64,000 nucleotides of DNA. It comes from Streptacidiphilus jiangxiensis. GTDB taxonomy: Bacteria > Actinomycetota > Actinomycetes > Streptomycetales > Streptomycetaceae. Positions 25,149-34,229 of the stretch are shown one piece after another. The stretch spans positions 62,001-126,000 of the forward strand of contig NZ_FOAZ01000003.1 of assembly GCF_900109465.1 (NCBI RefSeq), given 5' to 3'. The position numbers and the translations under genes were made by a program. Below the pieces are notes generated by a model that saw only the letters and a list, made by a program, of their open reading frames with translations, ran no database searches and was not told the origin of the DNA. Position 1 is the first letter of the stretch. Every line of letters begins with the position of its first letter.

Positions 25149-28100
25149 GTGAGCAGCAGGCCGACCCGAGGCACTGCTCGCCTCGCAGCGATACTCGACG
25201 CCCTCCCTGACGCGTTGTTGCTGGTCAACAGCAACGGCACCGTTGTCGACGCCAATGCCGCGGCGGTGCGCAGCCTCCAGGCTCCCGGGACGTCGCTGGT
25301 CGGCCGGGGCGTGCTGTCCCTCCTGCCCGACTTCGATCCGAGCCGGATCCCCGGCTCGATGCGCCCCCGCAAGGGCGGCGGCGCCGAGGGCGACGAGGAC
25401 GACGACGCGCCGGTCCGGATGAACGCGCTGCGCACCGACGGGGCCTCCCTGGCGGTCGAGGTGCAGGCCGCCGAGTTCGAGGACGACGGCCGGCTCTCCA
25501 TGAGCAGCTCGTCCGGCTCGTCCGGCTCGTACAGCTCGGGTTCCTACGGCTCGGGCTCGTACTACGGCGCCGGCCCCGGCGTGAACTCCCCCAGCGACCG
25601 CGAGCTGCTGCTGATCGTCGTGCGCGATCTCAGCGCCCGGCTGGAGGTCGAGGCGGAGCTGCGGCGTCAGCACAAGCAGACCGAGATGATCCTGCGCGCC
25701 GCCGCCGAGGGCGTGGTCGGCGTCGACACCGACGGCCTGGTCGTCCTGGTGAACCCCGCCGCCGCGCACATCCTCGGCCACCGGGCCGGGGAGCTGGGCG
25801 GCGCGGAGCTGCTGCCGCTGGTGATGCACTCGCGCCCCGACGGCTCGCCGCTGCCGCCGGAGGAGTCCCCGCTCGCCGACACGCTGCGCTCCGGGCGCCG
25901 GCACCGGGTCCGCACCGCGACGCTGTGGCGCAAGGACGGCCGGCCGGTGACGGTGGAGCTGTCCACGGCCCCGGTGCGCGACGGGGACCAGCTGGTCGGC
26001 GCGGTGATGACGTTCACCGACCGCACCCCCTACCTGAACCTCGCCGACCGCCACGAGCACCTGACGGCCGTCCTGGAGCAGGAGCTGCGCAAGCCGCTCG
26101 ACCGGCTCAACGACACCCTGGAGCAGCTGGCCCGCGACCCGGCCGGCCAGCTGTGGCCGGAGGCGAACTGGGTGCTGCGGCGGCTGGCCGACGAGTGCCG
26201 CCGCACCTCCGCGCTGGTCGACGGGGTGCTGTCGTACCAGCGCTTCGACGCCGCCGTGGAGGCGGGCAAGGAGCACCTGGCGCAGCAGCCGGTACAGCTC
26301 GACGCGGTGCTGAACGAGGCCGTGGCCAAGGCAACGGAGCTGCTCGGCGCGGGCCGCGTGGACATCTCGGTGCACCCCGCGCAGGTCGAGCTGATCGGGG
26401 ACGCCGACCGGCTGGCCGAGGCGCTCGGGCATCTGCTGGCGGAGGTCGCGGTCGCGCCCGAGGCGGGCACGAGCAGCGGCAACGAGCTGTACGGGATGGC
26501 GGTCGGGGTGGCCTCCGGGCTGTCCGGACGCCGCCCGGGCGGTCGGCACGGCGCGCGGCGCGCGGGCAGCGGCGGCGTGGTCGTCGCGGCCGCACAGCGC
26601 GGCGAGGTGGCCCGGATCGAACTCCGCGGCCCCGGCCTCGGCACCGGCACGGTGCACGAGCCGATCGCGCGGCGCATCGTGGAGCGCCACGGCGGCGTGT
26701 TGCAGTCGCAGGAGCTGCCCGACGGGCAGGGCCGCGTCTACATCGTGGAGCTGCCGCTGGACCCGGCCAACGCGGCGGCGTTCGCTCCGCAGCCCGCGCC
26801 GGGCGAGAACGCGACGACGCTGCTGCCGGAGCTCCCGTTGGAGCCCCCGGCCCCGGCCGCGCTGCCGGCCGGCGAGGCCGCGGCGGAGAGCGCCACCCCC
26901 GCGGCCGGTACCCCGGCCCAGGGGCAGCAGACGCCCGCCGAGGGAACGGACCGCTCGCGACGCCGCAACCGCCTGCCCGCGCCCGAGGTGGTCCGTCCGC
27001 CACGCGCCCAGCAGGAGGAGTACGAGCAGCAGCAGGCCGAGCAGCTCGCCGCCCTGCAGGCCCAGCAGGCCCTGCAGCAGTCGGGACAGCACCTGCCGGC
27101 GCTGCCGGGGCAGGAGTCCGGCGCGGTCGAGCAGCAGCAGTCCGGCGAGTTCCCCGGCCTGATCGGCGGCCCGGTCTACCCGGGCCTGGAGCACGCGCTG
27201 CCCCCGGCCGGCAGCGTGATCACGCCCGAGCAGCGGCGCCAGGCCAACGGCAACGGCCGCCGACGCCGCCTCGCCCTCGGCCCCGCGGCCGGCGACGAGG
27301 CCCCGGCGGGGCAGAACGGCGCGGCGCCGCAGTCGCACGGCCCCTACGCCCTCCCCAGCGGCGAGGAACCCGCCGAGACGGGCCCTGCGGCGCTGCAGCC
27401 GGTCCATCCGGCCGTGCCGCCCGTGCCGTCGATGCAGCCCGGCACGGCTCCGGCTCCGATGGCCGCCGAGGCCGCGTCCGCGCCCTTCGGCGGGCGCTTC
27501 GAGCTCGGCCCCGCGCCGGCCCCCGCCCCCGCCCAGGGCGCGCGGGAGGCCCGGGAGGCGAACGGCGGCGTCCCGATGGGACGGCAGGCCATCGGCTCGG
27601 CCCCCGGCACCCCCGTCCCGCAGCAGTCGCGGGCACGCAGCCACGCGGCGCTGCCGCTGCCCCCGGCCGCGCCGGTGCCGAACGGCGGCACCTTCGGCGG
27701 CCGCGGCGGCGTGATGAGCCTGTCGCAGTCCCCGCTCCAGGCGGTGCAGACGCCGCCGGCGGGCACGCCGCTGCCCACGCAGCCGACCCCGCCGCACGGA
27801 CACCCCGTCCCGCAGCAGTTCCAGGCCCAGTCGCAGTCGCAGCAGTCGTCGGCGCAGCAGCCGGGCGACGAGGGCCCGCTGACCGAGAGTCGGCTGGAGT
27901 TCATCGCGGGCGCCGACTACCCGACCATGGTCGCCCCGGCCTCGGACGGGCGGCCGCGCCGCCTGCTGGTCTGGCCGGAGCCGGACCCGTCGACCCGTCA
28001 GGCGCTGCAGGAGCGCGGCTACAAGCCGATCCTGGTCCGCACCCGGGACGAGCTCGACGCGCAGGTGCCCGGTTTCCCGGCGGCGCTGTTCGTCGACCCG

Positions 28101-28661
28101 CTGACCGAGCCGATCACGCGCACCGCGCTGCAGTCGCTGCGCACCGCCGCCGGGGATGCGAACGTGCCGGTGCTGGTGACGGCCGGCCTCGGCCAGGCCA
28201 CACCGGAGGCCGCGTACGGGGCCGACCCGGCCGTGCTGCTGCGCGCGCTCGCCCCGCGCGACAGCGAGCGGCACGCCCCGCGCGTGCTGCTGATCGAGCA
28301 GGACCCGCACGTCGCCTCGGCGTTCACGGCCGCGCTGGAACGGCGCGGCATGCACGTCGAGCACGCCGCGTCGGAGAACGACGCGGTGTCGCGGGCGAGC
28401 AGCGTCCAGCCGAACCTGGTCGTGATGGACCTGATGCTGATCCGGCGCCGCCGGATGGGCATCGTGGACTGGCTGCGCGGCAACAACCGGCTGCACCGCA
28501 CCCCGCTCGTCGTCTACACCTCCGTGGACGGTCCCGAGCAGCGCGCCGGGCTGCGTTCGGGCGAGACGGTCCTGTTCCTCGCGGAACGGTCCACCTCGCC
28601 GGAGGTCCAGGCCCGCATCGTCGACCTGCTCGGCCGCATCGGCGCCCTGGGCGAGACCTGA
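25149..28661 (+). CDS. Large PAS / pseudo-histidine-kinase / receiver-like protein
   Basis: Cytosolic protein of about 1170 residues from the GTG at 25149 (GGAGG ten bases upstream). A first PAS domain (residues 15-165, LDALPDALLLVNSNGTVVDA) is interrupted by a Ser/Gly/Tyr-rich insert; a second PAS (about 185-310) follows. The kinase-like region has LTAVLEQELRKPLDRLND where the phosphorylated His box should be (Glu-Gln replaces Ser-His), and its ATPase N-box is HLLAEVA. About 380 Pro/Gln/Ala-rich residues separate it from a C-terminal receiver-like domain with an Asp in LVVMDLMLI. It probably signals by protein contacts rather than autophosphorylation. Confidence 0.85.
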   Translation: MSSRPTRGTARLAAILDALPDALLLVNSNGTVVDANAAAVRSLQAPGTSLVGRGVLSLLPDFDPSRIPGSMRPRKGGGAEGDEDDDAPVRMNALRTDGASLAVEVQAAEFEDDGRLSMSSSSGSSGSYSSGSYGSGSYYGAGPGVNSPSDRELLLIVVRDLSARLEVEAELRRQHKQTEMILRAAAEGVVGVDTDGLVVLVNPAAAHILGHRAGELGGAELLPLVMHSRPDGSPLPPEESPLADTLRSGRRHRVRTATLWRKDGRPVTVELSTAPVRDGDQLVGAVMTFTDRTPYLNLADRHEHLTAVLEQELRKPLDRLNDTLEQLARDPAGQLWPEANWVLRRLADECRRTSALVDGVLSYQRFDAAVEAGKEHLAQQPVQLDAVLNEAVAKATELLGAGRVDISVHPAQVELIGDADRLAEALGHLLAEVAVAPEAGTSSGNELYGMAVGVASGLSGRRPGGRHGARRAGSGGVVVAAAQRGEVARIELRGPGLGTGTVHEPIARRIVERHGGVLQSQELPDGQGRVYIVELPLDPANAAAFAPQPAPGENATTLLPELPLEPPAPAALPAGEAAAESATPAAGTPAQGQQTPAEGTDRSRRRNRLPAPEVVRPPRAQQEEYEQQQAEQLAALQAQQALQQSGQHLPALPGQESGAVEQQQSGEFPGLIGGPVYPGLEHALPPAGSVITPEQRRQANGNGRRRRLALGPAAGDEAPAGQNGAAPQSHGPYALPSGEEPAETGPAALQPVHPAVPPVPSMQPGTAPAPMAAEAASAPFGGRFELGPAPAPAPAQGAREAREANGGVPMGRQAIGSAPGTPVPQQSRARSHAALPLPPAAPVPNGGTFGGRGGVMSLSQSPLQAVQTPPAGTPLPTQPTPPHGHPVPQQFQAQSQSQQSSAQQPGDEGPLTESRLEFIAGADYPTMVAPASDGRPRRLLVWPEPDPSTRQALQERGYKPILVRTRDELDAQVPGFPAALFVDPLTEPITRTALQSLRTAAGDANVPVLVTAGLGQATPEAAYGADPAVLLRALAPRDSERHAPRVLLIEQDPHVASAFTAALERRGMHVEHAASENDAVSRASSVQPNLVVMDLMLIRRRRMGIVDWLRGNNRLHRTPLVVYTSVDGPEQRAGLRSGETVLFLAERSTSPEVQARIVDLLGRIGALGET

Positions 28662-28692
28662 CCCGCTGCGTCGAGCGCGCGGTGACGGCAGG

Positions 28693-29448
28693 TCACCCGG
28701 CCTGCGCCGGGTCCTCGCCGAAGGTGCCCGACGCGGCCGCCGCCTGGGCGGCGCCGCAGGTCGGCTGGTCGTCCAGCGGCGCCTGCCACAGCGGCACGGT
28801 CTGCTGGGTCGCCGGACCGCCGAGGCGGAGGATGTAGCAGACGCCCTCGATCCGGGCCGTGCCGCTGAGCACCCCGCCCGCCGTGGTGGTTTCGACCACG
28901 GCGCTGTCCGCGCGGGCCGCGGACGTGGTGACGGTGGCGCGCGCGAGCAGGGCGCGGACGCCGGACCCGTCCGTGGCGTACTGCCCGGGCACGACGGCGT
29001 CGACCGACGGCAGGCGCCGCTCCAGCATCCGGCGGGCCGCCGCGACGTCCACCCGCGCCGGGCAGGCCTGCTCGATGGCCCGCACCGACGCGGCGCCGAG
29101 CCCGAAGGAGAGCGCGTAGCAGGTCGGCGTCCCGTCGACGTCCAGCAGCAGGGTCGCGCGGTTCGTCGCCCGCGCGGGGTCGGCGGCCATGGTCAGCAGC
29201 ACGCCTCCGTGCTGTTCGACCTGCTGCACGAGGGTGCCCTGCGTGAACACCCCGCCGTAGCTGCCGCCGGGCGCGTAGAACCCGGCGACCAGGTCCCCGC
29301 GCACCAACTGCACCACGGCCTGCGCCGATTCGGCGGCCGCCGCCGACTCCCGCCCACCCCCGGCCCCGGTGCCGAACGCGGCCAGACCGGCCACGACCGC
29401 CCCCGCCGCTGCCGTCGCCAGCGTGCCGACCACTATTCGCCGCTCCAC
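28693..29448 (-). CDS. Membrane-anchored or secreted hypothetical protein
   Basis: Protein of 251 residues. A GGGAGGGG site selects the GTG at 29448. An N-terminal hydrophobic segment (IVVGTLATAAAGAVVAGLAAFG) is a signal anchor; the rest is exported and has four Cys (PTCYAL, QACPA, GVCYIL, PTCGAA) in two similar halves of about 85 residues, each with a repeated LL-D-x-C-Y-pattern. I do not recognise the family. It is convergent with the large PAS protein. Confidence 0.75.
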   Translation of the reverse strand: MERRIVVGTLATAAAGAVVAGLAAFGTGAGGGRESAAAAESAQAVVQLVRGDLVAGFYAPGGSYGGVFTQGTLVQQVEQHGGVLLTMAADPARATNRATLLLDVDGTPTCYALSFGLGAASVRAIEQACPARVDVAAARRMLERRLPSVDAVVPGQYATDGSGVRALLARATVTTSAARADSAVVETTTAGGVLSGTARIEGVCYILRLGGPATQQTVPLWQAPLDDQPTCGAAQAAAASGTFGEDPAQAG

Positions 29449-29582
29449 GGCTTCCCCTCCCACATCACGGAACCACCGGGGCCGGAGGGTACACCGTGGT
29501 GTTCCACCGGACGCGGCTCAGGGCGGGGTCGTGGTGCGGTGACCCGCCGCAACGGTTGCAGATTGCGGGGAGGCCGAACGCG

Positions 29583-29619
29583 CGTGAGGGGCGCGGGGAG
29601 ATTCCCCGCGCCCCTCACG
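29583..29619. terminator. Strong terminator hairpin
   Basis: Perfect 17-bp stem (arm CGTGAGGGGCGCGGGGA) with a 3-base loop, eleven bases past the stop of the propeller protein gene on the minus strand. Its G+C core resembles the ends of the intergenic repeats at 21.4 and 53.7 kb. Confidence 0.8.
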
Positions 29620-29629
29620 TGGTGGTCCC

Positions 29630-30574
29630 TCAGCCGCGGTAGGCGGGGAGGCCGGTGTAGCTGGAGACCTTGACCGGGACGCCGCGACCCTGGTCCGCGA
29701 TCACGTCGACGCCGGTCGGGGTGCGGAAGGCGATGGAGGCACCGTTCGGCGAGAAGGTGGGCTCGGTGTAGTTGGCGGTGGCGTGCGGGGTGAGGTCCCG
29801 GGCCACGGGCTTCGAGGTGCCGAGGTTCTCCTCGAAGATGTGGTCGTGGCCGCCGACCGAGCGGACGAAGACGACCTCCTCGCCGTTGGGCGAGAGCGCC
29901 GGCTCGGAGCCCGGGAGGAGGGCGCCGCCCTGCTGGCGGATGTAGTCGTCGCGGATGTAGACGTCACCGGTGTGGGTGTTGTCGTAGACGATCGTGCCGT
30001 AGCCACCGCCGCCGTTCGGCCAGGCGTTGCCGGTCGTGGGGTTGGCAGTCTCGCCCGGGCCGGCGTAGTTGCCGAGCGGCAGCAGGGCGGGCTTGCCGTC
30101 GTGCGCGGTGGCGCGGACGGTCTCCAGGCGCGTGGTGCCGCCCTTGGCGGCGACGAAGATCAGGTTGTCCTTGGCCGGAATCCCGTCCACCCGGTCGGCC
30201 TTGGCGACCTGCCAGGTCGGGTGGGAGAAGTTCTGACCGGCGACGTGCTTGACCACGACGACCCGGCCGCTGCCGTTCGGGTTCGCGACGTCGAGGTTGC
30301 CGAAGCTGTCGACGAAGGCCGCCTTGGTCCCGCTCGGGTTCCAGGCCAGGTCGCGGACGTCGGTGCCGAAGTCGACCCGGGTACCGTTCATGACGACCCA
30401 CCGGGTGCCGTTGCTGATGGTCAGACCGTTGTGGGCGGTGCCGTTCAGGAACGTCGCGGCCGTGGTGGCCTCGCCACGCGGGGCCGCGTTGGCCAGCGTG
30501 GGCGCGAGGGCGCCCGCCAGAGCGGCGGCGGCGATCACGACGGCGGCCGCGGTGCGGCGGTGACGAGCGGTCAT
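29630..30574 (-). CDS. Secreted TolB/WD40-like beta-propeller protein
   Basis: Secreted protein of 314 residues; the signal peptide is TAAAVVIAAAALAGALAPTLANA. It is built of TolB-like blades: VRDLAWNPSGTKAAFVDSFGNLDV, GSEPALSPNGEEVVFVRSVGGHDHI and TEPTFSPNGASIAFRTPTGVDVI, with the SPNG turn typical of PD40/WD40-like repeats. It has four to six blades, fewer than a full TolB ring in clear form. It is likely a periplasm-side or extracellular binding protein without catalytic residues. It is followed by a strong terminator and appears monocistronic. Confidence 0.82.
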   Translation of the reverse strand: MTARHRRTAAAVVIAAAALAGALAPTLANAAPRGEATTAATFLNGTAHNGLTISNGTRWVVMNGTRVDFGTDVRDLAWNPSGTKAAFVDSFGNLDVANPNGSGRVVVVKHVAGQNFSHPTWQVAKADRVDGIPAKDNLIFVAAKGGTTRLETVRATAHDGKPALLPLGNYAGPGETANPTTGNAWPNGGGGYGTIVYDNTHTGDVYIRDDYIRQQGGALLPGSEPALSPNGEEVVFVRSVGGHDHIFEENLGTSKPVARDLTPHATANYTEPTFSPNGASIAFRTPTGVDVIADQGRGVPVKVSSYTGLPAYRG

Positions 30575-30748
30575 GGCGGGTCCCTCCCCAAGGAAGCGAG
30601 CGGTGGCGACGGTCCGGGAACTGCGGCCGCTCGGTGCGATGTGACCATCCTGACGGCCGGAGATCGTGGTTCTGTGGGGCTGATGTCACCGGCTCGCAAC
30701 AGCGGGGGATGACCACCTGCCGCGTACCCGGCGCGGACCGCTGCCACA

Positions 30749-30796
30749 TGAGGACGGACGGAGCCGACCGCGAGGGAGCGGGTCCGTCCGTCCTCA
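30749..30796 (-). terminator. Terminator of the Ig-like protein gene
   Basis: TGAGGACGGACGGA and its complement form a 14-bp stem with a 20-base loop, seven bases past the stop codon at 30804. Confidence 0.75.
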
Positions 30797-30803
30797 GTGA
30801 GCG

Positions 30804-32120
30804 TCAGGAAGCCGGGAGGTAGACGACCGAGCTCACCGCAGTCTGGAACTGCCTGCCGTCGGCGAAGGTGGCGCGCCAGTACCCGGCGGTGGTGCTGGGA
30901 ACCGTGGCCGAGAAGCCGTACCCGGTCCCGTCCCAGGAGGAGTTGGGCACCGTGGCGACGGTCGTCCAGCCGCCCTTGCCACTGGTGGAGAACTGGATGT
31001 CCACCGGGATGGTGCCGGGGGTCTCAAGCCCGCTGAACGCGAGGTCGCCCGCGACGGAGACGGTCGACGCGTCCGTGCGCGTGGGGGTGAAGGACGCGAA
31101 GGCCGCCGGCTGGACGACGGTGATCGTGCTGCTCGCCTGCGCGTCGGCCAGGTAGAGGTCGTCACTGACCCACCCGGCCTGGATCGTGTAGTCGCTCCAC
31201 AGGGACGGCGTCGCAGGGAACAGCGCGTTGCCGTTCAGGTCCGTGGTCTCCTGGACGTAGTTCCCGAAGGAGTTGGAGCCGAGGTTCTTGCCCGCCAGCG
31301 GCGCCCATCCCGTCGGCGAATCCCAGAGCAGGGTCGCGCTCGTCGAGTTCACCGTGCCCTGGAAGGGGATGGTGCGCACGCTCGGCGTCATCACCAGCTT
31401 GGTCGCCGTCTTCTTGATCGTGATCGGGATCAGGCGCGAGGACGACTGGCTGTCGAAGGGGTGATTCTGGTCGTAGGAGAAGGACGCCTGAATCGTGTTC
31501 TGGTACTGGTCGGTGACCGGGAGCGTCACCGACCAACTGCCGTCCGCCGCAGTCGTCGCCTCTCCGTACTGGAAGTAGGAGGACACGCCCACGGTGAGCC
31601 CTTCCAGCGGCGTGACGGCACCCGAGCTCGGCCACTGACCCATCAGGTGGCCGCTCATGGTGATGCTGCGGTGCTGGTAGTCGACGGTGGTGCGGTCGAC
31701 CGTGGAGTCGTTGAGATTGGTCCGCACCGAGTAGTAGAAGTAGCCGGCACCCGTGGTGGACAGGGTGTCGCCGCCCGCGTCGGTGGCTGACACGTCGATC
31801 CGGTACGAGCCCAGCGACGGCAGTTGGATGCGGGTCTTCGGCTCCCAGACGCCGTTCGTCGTGGTGCCCGAGGTCAGCTCGAAGTTCGTCACCGTGGCCA
31901 CGGTCTGCTGCGTGGTCATGGAGTACAGGCTGACCTTCACGTTGCTCACGGCGGTCGGCGCGGCAAGCGAAAGATCCAGCTTGCCGTTGTTCACGGCGTC
32001 GTTCTGCGCGTACTGGACGGATATTCCCGTATTCGCGTGCGCGGCGGTCGCCCCGCCCAGAACGACACCCCCGGCGATGAATGCCGAGGCCATGCCCTTG
32101 ACCGCACGGCGATTTGCCAT
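30804..32120 (-). CDS. Secreted multi-domain Ig-like protein
   Basis: Secreted protein of 438 residues with a signal peptide (GMASAFIAGGVVLGGATAAHA). The mature part is all beta-strand in character, Ser/Thr/Tyr-rich, with at least three immunoglobulin-like segments (about 45-150, 150-250 with YGEATTAADGSWSVTLPV, and 340-435 with ASFTPTRTDASTVSVAGDLA). The AADGSWSV and DLNGNALF motifs are common in bacterial Ig-like repeats. No catalytic site is seen; a surface or adhesive role is possible. The upstream 240 bases are less G+C-rich and likely hold its promoter. Confidence 0.75.
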   Translation of the reverse strand: MANRRAVKGMASAFIAGGVVLGGATAAHANTGISVQYAQNDAVNNGKLDLSLAAPTAVSNVKVSLYSMTTQQTVATVTNFELTSGTTTNGVWEPKTRIQLPSLGSYRIDVSATDAGGDTLSTTGAGYFYYSVRTNLNDSTVDRTTVDYQHRSITMSGHLMGQWPSSGAVTPLEGLTVGVSSYFQYGEATTAADGSWSVTLPVTDQYQNTIQASFSYDQNHPFDSQSSSRLIPITIKKTATKLVMTPSVRTIPFQGTVNSTSATLLWDSPTGWAPLAGKNLGSNSFGNYVQETTDLNGNALFPATPSLWSDYTIQAGWVSDDLYLADAQASSTITVVQPAAFASFTPTRTDASTVSVAGDLAFSGLETPGTIPVDIQFSTSGKGGWTTVATVPNSSWDGTGYGFSATVPSTTAGYWRATFADGRQFQTAVSSVVYLPAS

Positions 32121-32314
32121 AGTTTGCTCCTGAATTGATGCGGAGAGGCCTTGATAATTTGCCTCCGCACAATATCAGCGAGTACGGACACCCCAGAAGG
32201 TCGGTCGGTCGACGGGACGTTCAACTACCGTGCAGAACTTGGAGTTGAACGGACCTTTGGGGAATGTACCGGGGAAATTCATCGCGTTCGACCGGACAAC
32301 CCACGAAATGCGCG

Positions 32315-32343
32315 GGCGGCCACCGGGGATCCCGGTGGCCGCC
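32315..32343 (-). terminator. Terminator of the acyl-CoA ligase gene
   Basis: GGCGGCCACCGGG and its complement form a 13-bp perfect stem with a 3-base loop, 20 bases past the stop codon. The bases up to 32120 otherwise hold the Ig-like gene promoter and no gene. Confidence 0.8.
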
Positions 32344-32362
32344 ACGGTTTTCGAGAGGCGTC

Positions 32363-34030
32363 TCAGCCCTGGTCGCCCTTGCCCAGCAGCGTGACGTCCA
32401 GCTCACCGGCCGCGTACTCGGCGCGGATGACCTTTTTGTCGAACTTTCCGACGCTCGTCTTCGGCACGGACTCGATCAGCGACCAGCGCTCGGGCAGCTG
32501 CCAGGAGGCGACGCGCTCGCCGAGGAACGCGCGCAGCTCGGCAAAGCCGATCTTCGCCTCCGGGCGCAGCACGACGGTGGCCAGGGGGCGCTCGCCCCAC
32601 TTCTCGTCCGGGACGGCGACGACGGCCGCCTCCAGCACGTCGGGGTGGGCCATCAGGTGGTTCTCCAGCTCGACGCTGGAGATCCACTCACCGCCCGACT
32701 TGATCACGTCCTTGGCCCGGTCGGTCAGCGTGAGGAACCCGTCGGGGCTGATGGTGCCGACGTCGCCGGTACGCAGCCACCCGTCCTCGCTGAACTTGTC
32801 GGAGGAGAGCTCGTCGTCGCCGTAGTAGGAGCCGGCGATCCACGGGCCGCGGACCTCCAGCTCGCCGGCGGTCTCGCCGTCGAAGGGCGCCGGGGTGCCG
32901 TCGGGGCCGATGATGCGCGGCTCGACGGAGGCGGGGAAGCGGCCCTGGGTGAGGCGGTAGGGCCACTGCTCCTCGGCCGTCAGATTGCCCGGGGGCAGCG
33001 CGAAGGAGCCGAGCGGGGAGGTCTCGGTCATGCCCCAGGCGTGGACGAGGGTGATGTCGTGCCGCTCCTCGAAGGCCTTCATCAGCGACGGCGGGCAGGC
33101 GGAGCCGCCGATGACGACGCGGCGCAGCGAGGAGGTGTCGTAGGAGCCGTGGTCCAGCTCGTCGAGCAGGCCGGTCCAGATGGTCGGGACGGCGCCGGAG
33201 ACGGTCGGGCGCTCGGCCTGGATCATCTCGGCGAGCGGCTTGGGCTGCAGAAAGCGGTCCGGCATCAGCAACGAGGTGCCGACCATGAACGCGGCGTGCG
33301 GCAGGCCCCAGGCGTTGACGTGGAACATCGGCACGACCGGCAGCGCCTTGTCGGCGGAGGTGAGCGCGAAGTCCTCGGCGGAGATGACCTGGAGGCAGTG
33401 CAGGTAGATCGAGCGGTGGCTGTAGACGACGCCCTTGGGGTCGCCGGTGGTGCCGGAGGTGTAGCACATGGCCGCGGCAGTGCGCTCGTCCAGATCGGCC
33501 GGGAACGGGAAGACGGTCGGCCGGTCGGCGATCAGCTCCTCGTAGGCGTGGACGGTGATGCCGCGGGCCTTGGCGTCGTCCAGCGCGGCCACGTCGCCGG
33601 GACCGACGACCACGATGTGGCGCAGGGTCGGCGCGAGGGTCGGCAGCAACGGCGCGAGCAACGGCAGCAGGCTGCCGTTGACGAAGATCGCGTGGTCGGC
33701 GGCGTGGTTGACGATGTAGGACAGCTGCGCGGCCGGGAGCCGCAGGTTCAGCGTGTGCAGCACCGCGCCCATGGAGGGGACGGCGAGGTAGATCTCCTGG
33801 TGCTCGGTGTTGTTCCACATCAGGGTGGCGACGCGCTGGTCGCCGGTGACGCCGAGTTCGTCGCGCAGGGCGTGGGCGAGCTGGGCGGCGCGGGCGCCGA
33901 CCTCGGCGAAGGTGCGGCTGTCCGCACGGGTGCCGTTCCAGGTCGCCACGGTCGCCGCGCCGTGGAATCCGGCTCCGTGGGCGAGGATGCGGCCGACGGT
34001 GAGTGGGACGTCCTGCATTGTGCTGAGCAC
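32363..34030 (-). CDS. Fatty acid-CoA ligase (AMP-binding)
   Basis: Acyl-CoA synthetase of 555 residues from a GTG start five bases after AAGGAGGA. It activates a fatty or other carboxylic acid with ATP and CoA. ANL-family motifs are complete: YTSGTTGDPKGVVYSHRS (A3, P-loop), HAWGMTETSPLG (A5), GWLRTGDVG (A7), DRAKDVIKSGGEWISS (A8) and the catalytic Lys in PKTSVGKFDKK (A10). It resembles the medium/long-chain ligases of the FadD family. It is monocistronic, though the acyl-CoA-related pair at 37.4-39.9 kb lies close by. Confidence 0.94.
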   Translation of the reverse strand: MLSTMQDVPLTVGRILAHGAGFHGAATVATWNGTRADSRTFAEVGARAAQLAHALRDELGVTGDQRVATLMWNNTEHQEIYLAVPSMGAVLHTLNLRLPAAQLSYIVNHAADHAIFVNGSLLPLLAPLLPTLAPTLRHIVVVGPGDVAALDDAKARGITVHAYEELIADRPTVFPFPADLDERTAAAMCYTSGTTGDPKGVVYSHRSIYLHCLQVISAEDFALTSADKALPVVPMFHVNAWGLPHAAFMVGTSLLMPDRFLQPKPLAEMIQAERPTVSGAVPTIWTGLLDELDHGSYDTSSLRRVVIGGSACPPSLMKAFEERHDITLVHAWGMTETSPLGSFALPPGNLTAEEQWPYRLTQGRFPASVEPRIIGPDGTPAPFDGETAGELEVRGPWIAGSYYGDDELSSDKFSEDGWLRTGDVGTISPDGFLTLTDRAKDVIKSGGEWISSVELENHLMAHPDVLEAAVVAVPDEKWGERPLATVVLRPEAKIGFAELRAFLGERVASWQLPERWSLIESVPKTSVGKFDKKVIRAEYAAGELDVTLLGKGDQG

Positions 34031-34229
34031 CTGGGTCCTCCTTGACCTGACCTGTCCGGCCCCGCCCAGGCCGGAGCCCCTGCCTACTGGTGGGTAGGAG
34101 CGATGTGGGGGAATTCTCGCCCTCACCCGGCCGCAGGACAATGGCCGAGCGACTGTGCGACCTGTCCAGAGGACAAGCGTCACACCGCTCGGCCCTGCCG
34201 GGAAGCCCCGGCCCGCTCTCGGCCCGGCG

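Noticed and set aside
25074-28496. 1140-residue open frame opposite the PAS protein
   Set aside because: It is the reverse-complement frame of a G+C-rich coding region, with Arg/Gly/Val-rich low-complexity translation, no ribosome binding site and no domain.
32264-34045. 593-residue plus-strand frame opposite the acyl-CoA ligase
   Set aside because: It mirrors the ligase codons; the ligase has all ANL motifs while this frame has none.
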